7,363 nt of DNA, taken from contig MNXL01000023.1 in assembly GCA_001871755.1 (NCBI GenBank), forward strand, positions 1 through 7,363. Direction: 5' to 3'. The position numbers and the translations under genes were made by a program. Positions 1 to 5,535 of this stretch are shown here, piece after piece; position 1 is the first letter of the stretch, and each line of letters opens with the position of its first letter. The notes beneath the pieces were generated by a model. It was not told where the DNA came from. It saw only the letters and a list, made by a program, of their open reading frames with translations, and ran no database searches. This DNA comes from Anaerolineae bacterium CG2_30_64_16 (GTDB lineage: Bacteria > Chloroflexota > Anaerolineae > CG2-30-64-16).

Positions 1-18
1 AGCTAGTTACCCCAGCCT

Positions 19-67
19 GGATTCCCGCGTGCGCGGGAATGACGTCCTGCTTTCGCGGGAATGACGG
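19..67. repeat. ATTCCCGC palindrome with a second partial copy
   Basis: Bases 21-40 read ATTCCCGCGTGCGCGGGAAT, an almost perfect palindrome with 9-bp arms. It is followed by GACG, and the right half, CGCGGGAATGACG (32-44), recurs exactly at 54-66. The form is that of the small ATTCCC...GGGAAT repeats found dispersed between genes in many bacterial genomes, such as the neisserial dRS3 type. There is no T-tract after either copy, so it is not a convincing intrinsic terminator. It lies just upstream of the hydroxylase genes. Confidence 0.7.
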
Positions 68-107
68 ATGGCCGGAACGATCATTCATTCAGACTTCACC
101 AATCTCT

Positions 108-115
108 GAAAGGTG
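108..115 (+). promoter_or_regulatory. Ribosome binding site of the iron-sulfur subunit
   Basis: GAAAGGTG lies 5 bases before the ATG at 121. It decides the start: an in-frame ATG at 61 lies inside the palindromic repeat, has no such site, and would add 20 residues that do not belong to the family. Confidence 0.6.
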
Positions 116-120
116 TTCCA

Positions 121-594
121 ATGTTGATTGAATTCACACTGAACGGCAAACCGGTTTCGATTGACGCGCCGGCCGACATCACCCTGCTCGCCCTGCTACG
201 TGACCACCTGGCGCTGACCGGCGCCAAGGAGGGGTGCGCGGTGGGGGAGTGCGGCGCCTGTTCGGTGATCATGGACGGCCGGCTGATCAACAGTTGTCTG
301 GTGCTCGCCCCACAGGCCGGCGGAAGCCAGATCATCACCATCGAGGGCGTGCACGCGCCGGACGGCGAGCCGAACGACCTGCAGGAGAACTTCATCGAGT
401 ACGGCGCGGTGCAATGCGGGATCTGCATCCCCGGCATGGTGATGGCGGGCGAGGCGCTGTTGATGCAGAACTTGAACCCCACCCGGTCCCAGATCCGCAC
501 CGCGCTGGCCGGCAACCTCTGCCGCTGCACAGGGTATCAGCAGATCGTGGATGCGATTGAGGCGACGGCGCAGGGGAGACGGGGGGATCTGTAA
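121..594 (+). CDS. Molybdenum hydroxylase [2Fe-2S] subunit (CoxS/XdhC-like)
   Basis: This is the small iron-sulfur subunit of a xanthine dehydrogenase-family enzyme, 157 residues, the usual length for the family. It carries electrons from the molybdenum centre through two [2Fe-2S] clusters, in the cytoplasm. The N-terminal plant-ferredoxin-type domain shows C39, C44, C47 and C59 (GCAVGECGAC and SCL). The C-terminal helical domain shows C99 and C102 (QCGICIPGM) and C134 and C136 (NLCRCTGY). All eight cluster ligands are present; the common CGxCTPG motif has Ile for Thr here. The stop codon touches an octamer repeat that separates this gene from the large subunit, with which it is surely co-transcribed. 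No FAD-subunit gene is seen next to it, though one could lie upstream of the window. The substrate cannot be read from this subunit. Confidence 0.95.
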   Translation: MLIEFTLNGKPVSIDAPADITLLALLRDHLALTGAKEGCAVGECGACSVIMDGRLINSCLVLAPQAGGSQIITIEGVHAPDGEPNDLQENFIEYGAVQCGICIPGMVMAGEALLMQNLNPTRSQIRTALAGNLCRCTGYQQIVDAIEATAQGRRGDL

Positions 595-668
595 ATTGGT
601 AGATTGGTAGTTGGTAGACTGGTGCATTGGCACACCAATTTACCAACTTACCAAGTTACCAATCTACC
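595..668. repeat. TTGGTAG/ACCAATCT octamer inverted repeat
   Basis: The left arm consists of TTGGTAG-type units (ATTGGTAG 595-602, ATTGGTAG 603-610, TTGGTAG 611-617, then degenerate ACTGGTGC and ATTGGCAC). The right arm is ACCAATTT, ACCAACTT, ACCAAGTT, ACCAATCT, ACC (634-668). The arms are imperfect reverse complements and could fold into a long hairpin in the mRNA. The element begins at the base after the stop of the iron-sulfur subunit and ends 26 bases before the next start, so it makes up most of the spacer. I associate such octamer arrays with Chloroflexota intergenic regions; that attribution is from memory. Confidence 0.85.
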
Positions 669-680
669 GGTTTCCACACA

Positions 681-687
681 AGAAGGA
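681..687 (+). promoter_or_regulatory. Ribosome binding site of the molybdopterin subunit
   Basis: AGAAGGA lies 7 bases before the ATG at 695. It fixes that start over the in-frame TTG at 611, which lies inside the octamer repeat and would add 28 residues of repeat-derived sequence. Confidence 0.7.
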
Positions 688-694
688 TTTCACC

Positions 695-3034
695 ATGACC
701 GAACTAACCTACATCGGCAAACCCGCCCGCCGCGTCGACGCGCTGGAAAAGGTGCTGGGGAAGGCCAAATACATCGCCGACCGGAAGCTGCCGGGCATGC
801 TCACTGCGCGCTGTTTGCGTAGCGAGATGCCACATGCCCGCATCGTCCGGCTGGACGTGGCGCCCGCGCTGGCGGTGCCCGGCGTGCGCGCGGTGATCAC
901 CAGCGACGATTTCTTCGAGCAGGGCCTCTACGGCTTCCCGGTCAAGGACAAGACCATGCTGGCCCATCAAAAGGTGCGCTACGTGGGCGAGGCGATCGCC
1001 GCGGTCGCGGCCGACACGCCTGCGGCCGCGCTGGCCGGCGTCGAAGCGATCGTCTGCGAGTTGGAGCCGCTGCCCGGCGTGTTCGATCCAGAGCACGCGC
1101 TTGACCCGGACGCGCCGCAGATCGGCCCCGACCGGCCCGACGGCCGGCATCCCAACTTCCTGGACACCCTGATCGTGCGCAAGGGCGATCCGCTGGCCGA
1201 GCTGGGGGAGTGCGCGGTGACGCTCGACCAGCGCTACGCGGTCTCGCCGCAGGAGCACGCCTACATCGAGCCCGAGGGCGCGCTGGCCGTGCCGACGCGC
1301 GAAGGCGGGGTGATGGTCTACGCGCCGAACCAGAGCCCCTTTATCAATCACGGCTACCTGGCGATGGTGCTCGATCTGCCGCACAACCTGGTGCGCGTCA
1401 TCCAGCCCCCGGTGGGCGGCTCTTTCGGCGGCAAAGACGACCTGGTCTACGAGACCTCGGCCCAGGTGGCCAGGCTGGCGCTGATCACTGGCCGGCCCGT
1501 GCGCATGACCTTTAGCCGCGAGGAGAGCCTGGTCGCCTCCTACAAGCGGGACCCCATGCGCATGCGCATCCGCCTGGGCGCGGACCGCGACGGTACGCTG
1601 CGCGCCTGCAAGTTCGAAGGACTGATGGATTCGGGCGCGTATGCCTCCGAGAGCACCTTCACCGCCTGGCGGGCCAGCATCCACGCGATGGGCGCCTACA
1701 GGTACGCCGCCTGCGATGTAGACATAACGTGCGTTTACACCAACAACGGCTACTACGGCGCGTTCCGCGGCTTCGGCAACACCGAGGTGTGCGCGGCCAT
1801 CGAGCAGGCGGTCGACGAGCTGGCCGAGGCCGTGGGCATGGATCCGATGGACTTTCGCCTGAAGAACTGTCTCCATGTCGGCGCTGAGACCGCCCACGGG
1901 CAGATCCTCACTGAGTCGGTGGGCCTGCCGGAGTGCATCGAGACCGTGCGCCGATTGAGCGACTGGGATCGCAAGCGGGCCGAGTACTCCGCAATCCGCA
2001 ATCCGCAATCCGCAATCCGCCGCGGCATCGGGATGGCCGCGCTCTACCACGGCACCTCGCTGGGCGCCGAAGGCGCGGACTACGCCGCCAGCACAATCAG
2101 CATCGAGCAGGACTACTCCGTTGACCTGACCTCCGGTTTGACCGACTATGGCACCGGTTCGCGCACGGTGTTCACGCTGATCGCGGCCGAGGAGCTGGGG
2201 GTCAAGCCCGCACGCATCCACATGCAGCGGCCCGACACGAACACGGCGCTCGAGTCCGGCCCCACGGTGGCCAGCCGTTCGACCATGTTGGGCGGGAACG
2301 CGGCGCGCATCGCCGCGGGCAACCTGCGCCAGATCCTGGACTACGCGGCAGCCGATCTGCTGGGTTGCGAGCTGCACCAGCTCGTCCGCGCCGGCGAGAG
2401 CTACGTCGGGCCGGCCGAGGAACCAGTGGCGTGGGAGCAGGTCGTGGATCACGCCCGTGAAATGGGACTCGCCCTCTCCGCGCACGGCAAATGGACCGCG
2501 CCCAGGATCGACTGGGATCATCACCGCGGCCGCGGCACGCCGTACATGGCCTATCACTTCGCCGCGCAGGTCGCCGAGGTCGAGGTGGATATGCGCACCG
2601 GCAGCGTGCAGGTGATCGGCTTCTGGGCCGTGCACGATCCCGGTAAGGTCATCTTCCCACAGGGCGCGTATGGCCAGCTCTACGGCGGCATCACCCAGGG
2701 CCTGGGCTATGCGCTGATGGAGCAGATCACCTACGTGGACGGCTACCTGCAGGAGACCAACTTCGACACGTACCTGATCCCGACCGCGGTGGACGTGCCC
2801 GAGATCCGGGGGCAGTTTGTGGAGGCGGCGTTCTCCAAAGGGCCGTACGGCGCCAAGAACATCGCCGAGCCGGCCATGGTACCCACCGCGCCGGCGATCC
2901 TCAACGCCATTTACCACGCCACCGGCCAGCGCGTGCGCGAGCTGCCCGCCAACCTGGAACGCGTGCTGCTCGGCCACGATCTGGCCAAGGGCGGGTCGGC
3001 GAAGGCATGCAAGCTGGGGTTGAAGACGGCATAG
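695..3034 (+). CDS. Xanthine dehydrogenase-family molybdopterin-binding subunit
   Basis: This is the catalytic large subunit (779 residues, normal for the family), which binds a molybdenum-pterin cofactor and hydroxylates a heterocycle or aldehyde. The N-terminal hammerhead domain (about 1-120) starts with the typical GKPARRVDALEKVLGKAKY. Cofactor-site motifs follow: Q213 in PNQSPF, GGSFGGK at 241-247, GAFRGFG at 355-361 with R358, and a C-terminal IAEPAMVPTAPAI segment where E725 matches the catalytic glutamate. The usual GQG motif reads GTG (486-488), a change seen in some family branches. Residues 432-443 (SAIRNPQSAIRR) are the translation of a CCGCAAT heptamer repeat that sits in a linker without breaking the frame. 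The gene is paired with the iron-sulfur subunit upstream and followed by a strong hairpin. The substrate is undetermined; the YgeY-like neighbour favours a purine-like or other nitrogen heterocycle. Confidence 0.95.
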   Translation: MTELTYIGKPARRVDALEKVLGKAKYIADRKLPGMLTARCLRSEMPHARIVRLDVAPALAVPGVRAVITSDDFFEQGLYGFPVKDKTMLAHQKVRYVGEAIAAVAADTPAAALAGVEAIVCELEPLPGVFDPEHALDPDAPQIGPDRPDGRHPNFLDTLIVRKGDPLAELGECAVTLDQRYAVSPQEHAYIEPEGALAVPTREGGVMVYAPNQSPFINHGYLAMVLDLPHNLVRVIQPPVGGSFGGKDDLVYETSAQVARLALITGRPVRMTFSREESLVASYKRDPMRMRIRLGADRDGTLRACKFEGLMDSGAYASESTFTAWRASIHAMGAYRYAACDVDITCVYTNNGYYGAFRGFGNTEVCAAIEQAVDELAEAVGMDPMDFRLKNCLHVGAETAHGQILTESVGLPECIETVRRLSDWDRKRAEYSAIRNPQSAIRRGIGMAALYHGTSLGAEGADYAASTISIEQDYSVDLTSGLTDYGTGSRTVFTLIAAEELGVKPARIHMQRPDTNTALESGPTVASRSTMLGGNAARIAAGNLRQILDYAAADLLGCELHQLVRAGESYVGPAEEPVAWEQVVDHAREMGLALSAHGKWTAPRIDWDHHRGRGTPYMAYHFAAQVAEVEVDMRTGSVQVIGFWAVHDPGKVIFPQGAYGQLYGGITQGLGYALMEQITYVDGYLQETNFDTYLIPTAVDVPEIRGQFVEAAFSKGPYGAKNIAEPAMVPTAPAILNAIYHATGQRVRELPANLERVLLGHDLAKGGSAKACKLGLKTA
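1989..2020. repeat. CCGCAAT heptanucleotide tandem repeat inside the CDS
   Basis: Four perfect CCGCAAT units (1989-1995, 1996-2002, 2003-2009, 2010-2016) are followed by a partial CCGC. Three units make 21 bases and encode SAIRNPQ, after which the cycle restarts. The array lies inside the molybdopterin subunit gene and is read in frame. Adding or losing one or two units would shift the frame; three would not. Confidence 0.95.
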
Positions 3035-3045
3035 CTCTGGAGCAA

Positions 3046-3080
3046 ACGTGCCTGGCGCTCCTCGGAAGCGCCAGGCACGT
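3046..3080. repeat. Perfect 14-bp hairpin after the molybdopterin subunit
   Basis: ACGTGCCTGGCGCT (3046-3059) and AGCGCCAGGCACGT (3067-3080) are exact reverse complements around the 7-base loop CCTCGGA. The hairpin starts 12 bases after the stop at 3034. No T-run follows on either strand, so it is more like a REP-type palindrome or an mRNA 3'-end stabiliser than a standard Rho-independent terminator. It may separate expression of the hydroxylase from the downstream ferredoxin gene. Confidence 0.85.
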
Positions 3081-3221
3081 GATGGCAATCGGTGGGGGCG
3101 TCAGGTTCTTTAACCGAAAATGCAAAAACTTTCGCGTCGCCTGTGTAATCCGCATCATTCGCGTCTCATCTTCGATCCCGCGCCAGGCAACATGAGCGGA
3201 GGTTCGTGCGTATAGGCATCC

Positions 3222-3227
3222 AGGAGG
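3222..3227 (+). promoter_or_regulatory. Ribosome binding site of the membrane polyferredoxin
   Basis: AGGAGG lies 9 bases before the ATG at 3237, a strong site that supports this start. The rest of the 202-base spacer holds the hairpin at 3046-3080 and some degenerate ATTCGCGTC-like units near 3131-3165; I see no clear promoter in it. Confidence 0.75.
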
Positions 3228-3236
3228 AGCATCGCC

Positions 3237-3983
3237 ATGATCAAACAACTGCCTCGCCGCCAGCGCATTCGTCGCGGCGTGATTCTCACCACCTTCATCT
3301 TATTCCCCATCATCATGAACTATTTTTCGCCCTACGTCATCATTGACGGCGCGAGCCAGGGCATCATCAACGGCAGCTTCATCGTCTTCGGGCTGATGTT
3401 CCTGGCCGCGCTGTTCCTGGGCCGCGCATGGTGCGGCTGGGTTTGCCCGGCGGGCGGCCTGCAGGAGGCCGCCACCGGCATCAACAACGGCCCTTTCAAG
3501 ACCGGCAAGCGCGACTGGATCAAGTGGGGCATCTGGCTGCCCTGGATCGGCATCATTGCTGCGGTCGCCATCTCGGCGGGTGGCTACCGGCGGGTGGACT
3601 TCTTCCACCTGACCGAGAGCGGCGTCTCGGTGGCCGAGCCGATGCAGTACATCACCTACCTGCTCGTCGTTGGCGTTTTTCTGCTGTTGGCCGTGTTGAT
3701 GGGCCGCCGCGCCAGTTGCCATACCATCTGCTGGATGGCGCCGTTCATGATCCTGGGCCGCGCCCTGCGCAACCTGGCAGCGTGGCCTTCCTTGCGGCTG
3801 GTGGCTTCAGCTTCATCGTGTCGTGACTGCCTGAAATGCACCTCTAACTGCCCGATGAGCCTGGACGTCCACGGCATGGTGCAGCGCGAGCGCATGGAGC
3901 ACCGCGAGTGCATCCTGTGCGGCACGTGCGTGGACAACTGCGCGCAGGACGCGATCCGCTTCTCGTTCAGCGCGGGGAAGTGA
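3237..3983 (+). CDS. NapH-type membrane polyferredoxin (4Fe-4S)
   Basis: A 248-residue integral membrane protein of the NapH/MauN/CcoG-like group, which moves electrons between the membrane and soluble redox partners. Hydrophobic segments that could span the membrane lie near 14-31, 46-63, 97-115, 137-155 and perhaps 163-180. Two paired-cysteine motifs sit beside membrane segments: C66 and C70 (AWCGWVCP), and C161 and C165 (ASCHTICW). The C-terminus has two [4Fe-4S] ferredoxin motifs, C195/C198/C201/C205 (CRDCLKCTSNCP) and C225/C228/C231/C235 (CILCGTCVDNCA). The basic N-terminus (RRQRIRR) should stay in the cytoplasm, which agrees with cytoplasmic clusters. The gene lies between a molybdenum hydroxylase and a hydrolase and is 35 bp from the latter, so it probably shares a transcript with it. 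A role as electron acceptor for the hydroxylase is inference. Confidence 0.88.
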   Translation: MIKQLPRRQRIRRGVILTTFILFPIIMNYFSPYVIIDGASQGIINGSFIVFGLMFLAALFLGRAWCGWVCPAGGLQEAATGINNGPFKTGKRDWIKWGIWLPWIGIIAAVAISAGGYRRVDFFHLTESGVSVAEPMQYITYLLVVGVFLLLAVLMGRRASCHTICWMAPFMILGRALRNLAAWPSLRLVASASSCRDCLKCTSNCPMSLDVHGMVQRERMEHRECILCGTCVDNCAQDAIRFSFSAGK

Positions 3984-4006
3984 ACCTTGCAGAAAATCCT
4001 TGCGAC

Positions 4007-4010
4007 GAGG
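4007..4010 (+). promoter_or_regulatory. Ribosome binding site of the M20 hydrolase
   Basis: GAGG (within ACGAGG) lies 8 bases before the ATG at 4019. It supports that start; the reading frame stays open back to 3908, but that stretch overlaps the ferredoxin gene. Confidence 0.55.
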
Positions 4011-4018
4011 TAACTCAT

Positions 4019-5260
4019 ATGCCCATCCTGGATCTGCGCGAGCTCGCCGGCCATATTTCGGCTTTATCTGAGATCATGGCCGGCCGTCAAGCCCGCTTTC
4101 TGGTCGACCTGATCCGCATCCGCTCGTACACCGGGCAGGAACGGCCGGCGGTCGAGCGCACGCTGGAGGAGCTGCGCGCCATCGGGTGCGACGACGTCTG
4201 GATGGACTCGGCCGGCAACGCGCTGGGGCGGATCGGCCGCGGGCCGCGCGTGCTGCTCTACAACGCGCATTTGGACACCAACGAGGTCGCGGACGAGCGC
4301 GAGTGGCCGCACCCACCGCTGGAGCCGGTCGTCGAGGGCGACACGATGTTCGGCCTCGGCGCGTCGGACTGCAAGGCCGGCGTCGCGGCGATCGTGTACG
4401 GCGCGGCGATCCTCAAGAAAACCTTCGAGGTCTTCGGAGACCTCGAAGGTCTATTCGAAAGTCTATCGGTGGTGGTCATGGGCGCCACCCTGGAGGAGGA
4501 TGCCGAGGGGTTTGCGCTCCGTTCGCTGGTCGAGCGGGACGGCCTCCGGCCCGACGTCGTGCTGTTGGCCGAAGCCACCGACCTGACGTTGCGCCGCGGC
4601 CAGCGGGGGCGCTGCGAGGTGCGAGTCCGCACCGAGGGCCGCGCGGCCCATGCCAGCCAGCCGCATCTGGGCGAGAACGCCATCCTCAAGATGCTGCCCG
4701 TCGTCTCGGCCCTGGAAGGGATGAACGGCAGCCTGCCGGTTGACCCCGTGTTCGGCGCGGGCAACCAGGTCGTAACGATGATCGAAGGCCCGCACACGCC
4801 AAACTCCGTGCCGTCGTGGTGCGAGGTGGCGGTGGATCGCCGCCTGGTACCGGGCGAAACCGCTGAGAGCGTGCTGACGGGCATCCGCTCGGTCGTCGAG
4901 CCGCTGGGTGCGCGCGCCCGCATCCCCGAGCAGCCGGTGCTGACCCATACGGGCCTGCGCCTGGACGGGCCGGCCTTCTATCCCGGCTGGCTGCTCCCCG
5001 AAACGGATCCTCTCGTGACGGCCGGCCAGGCCACCGCTGCGGCGCTCTGGGGTACGGAGCCCGCGGTCGGTGTCTGGCGCTTCTCCACCGACGGCGCCTA
5101 CTCAGCCGGCGTGGCGGGCATCCCGACCCTGGGCTTCGGGCCGCAGGAAGAGAAATACGTTCACACGGCGCAGGATCAAGTGGATCTTGGCAAGTTGCGC
5201 AAGGCCGCAGCCTGGTATGCGCTATTCCCGGTGGCGTACAATCGACAGCAACCGGGCTGA
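4019..5260 (+). CDS. ygeY: M20-family metallohydrolase, YgeY-like
   Basis: A 413-residue cytoplasmic di-zinc hydrolase of the M20/ArgE/DapE type, which cleaves amide-like bonds. The catalytic set is complete: H84 and D86 (NAHLDT), bridging D117 (GASDCKAG), general base E159 and ligand E160 (ATLEEDAEG), ligand E185 (AEATD) and H382 (YVHTAQD). H211 (AAHAS) marks the dimerisation lid domain. Remembered similarity to E. coli YgeY runs along the whole chain: RGQRGR, the VDRRL-x-x-GET segment, FYPGWLLPE, FSTDGAYSAG and TLGFGP. YgeY proteins are known as hydrolases linked to selenium-dependent molybdenum hydroxylases, which fits the enzyme encoded upstream; no selenium-pathway gene is visible here. 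Residues 135-144 (TFEVFGDLEG) are translated from a perfect inverted repeat and look like an insert between a helix and the next strand. An ArgE- or DapE-like deacylase with another substrate remains possible. Confidence 0.88.
   Translation: MPILDLRELAGHISALSEIMAGRQARFLVDLIRIRSYTGQERPAVERTLEELRAIGCDDVWMDSAGNALGRIGRGPRVLLYNAHLDTNEVADEREWPHPPLEPVVEGDTMFGLGASDCKAGVAAIVYGAAILKKTFEVFGDLEGLFESLSVVVMGATLEEDAEGFALRSLVERDGLRPDVVLLAEATDLTLRRGQRGRCEVRVRTEGRAAHASQPHLGENAILKMLPVVSALEGMNGSLPVDPVFGAGNQVVTMIEGPHTPNSVPSWCEVAVDRRLVPGETAESVLTGIRSVVEPLGARARIPEQPVLTHTGLRLDGPAFYPGWLLPETDPLVTAGQATAAALWGTEPAVGVWRFSTDGAYSAGVAGIPTLGFGPQEEKYVHTAQDQVDLGKLRKAAAWYALFPVAYNRQQPG
4421..4450. repeat. Perfect 12-bp inverted repeat inside the M20 gene
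   Basis: ACCTTCGAGGTC (4421-4432) and GACCTCGAAGGT (4439-4450) are exact reverse complements around TTCGGA. The 30 bases are a multiple of three and encode TFEVFGDLEG in frame, just before the strand that leads into the catalytic glutamates. The length and perfection of the arms are unusual for coding DNA and suggest an inserted palindromic element. The loop resembles that of the hairpin at 3046-3080 (both end in CGGA). Confidence 0.85.
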
Positions 5261-5288
5261 CTGCACGAAAACTGCGTAAAATAGGGTA

Positions 5289-5318
5289 TTGACATAGCCC
5301 CCCCTCTTGTGATATAAT
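5289..5318 (+). promoter_or_regulatory. Consensus housekeeping promoter of the regulator gene
   Basis: TTGACA (5289-5294) and TATAAT (5313-5318) match the sigma-70-type -35 and -10 consensus exactly, with an 18-bp spacer. The start of transcription should be near 5325, which leaves a leader of about 210 bases before the regulator's GTG. It is the only strong promoter I see in the window and lies right after the stop of the M20 gene at 5260, so it opens a new transcription unit. Confidence 0.85.
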
Positions 5319-5331
5319 CCTCACGAAACAT

Positions 5332-5350
5332 TGTTTACCCATAGTCAACA
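5332..5350. promoter_or_regulatory. Candidate operator dyad just downstream of the promoter
   Basis: TGTTTAC (5332-5338) and GTCAACA (5344-5350) form a 7-bp dyad with one mismatch around CCATA. It sits at about +8 to +26 of the predicted transcript, where a bound repressor would block RNA polymerase. The adjacent gene encodes a helix-turn-helix regulator, so autoregulation is a reasonable inference, not shown by the sequence. Confidence 0.4.
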
Positions 5351-5505
5351 TCGTTGCCTCGTTTCTCACGATCTCTACCTTGAAAATGCACAGCGAATGG
5401 GGAAAACAACGAATTCCTTGCTGTGGCCGGTCTACGACCGAGCTACCGTTTTCATGCGCCGTGGCGCCGCGGGCGGCATGAGTAACTACCTTGGAAAATC
5501 TACGG

Positions 5506-5527
5506 CCCCCGAAATATGGGGGGGAGG
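5506..5527 (+). promoter_or_regulatory. C5/G7 stem overlapping the regulator's ribosome binding site
   Basis: CCCCC (5506-5510) can pair with part of the G-run at 5518-5524 across the loop GAAATAT. The Shine-Dalgarno core GGAGG (5523-5527) shares the end of that run and lies 8 bases before GTG 5536. This supports GTG 5536 as the start and suggests that access to the site could be limited by RNA structure. Confidence 0.45.
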
Positions 5528-5535
5528 ATCAGGTA

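Noticed and set aside
61..120. N-terminal extension of the iron-sulfur subunit from an ATG at 61
   Set aside because: The ATG lies within the palindromic repeat, lacks a ribosome binding site, and family members start at the MLIEFTLNGK segment encoded from 121.
1989..2020. CRISPR-like array
   Set aside because: The units are 7 bp and directly adjacent with no spacers, so it is a simple tandem repeat.
3046..3080. Rho-independent terminator
   Set aside because: The stem is strong, but no T-run follows on either strand, so I list it as a hairpin repeat only.
704..3088. Long open frame of 794 codons on the minus strand
   Set aside because: It mirrors the molybdopterin subunit gene. Its translation is rich in His, Arg, Gly and Ala without recognisable motifs, as expected from the antisense of a GC-rich gene, while the plus frame carries all family motifs.
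5386..5481. 31-codon leader peptide in the regulator's leader
   Set aside because: There is no Shine-Dalgarno sequence before the ATG, and the peptide has no amino-acid run that would suggest attenuation.
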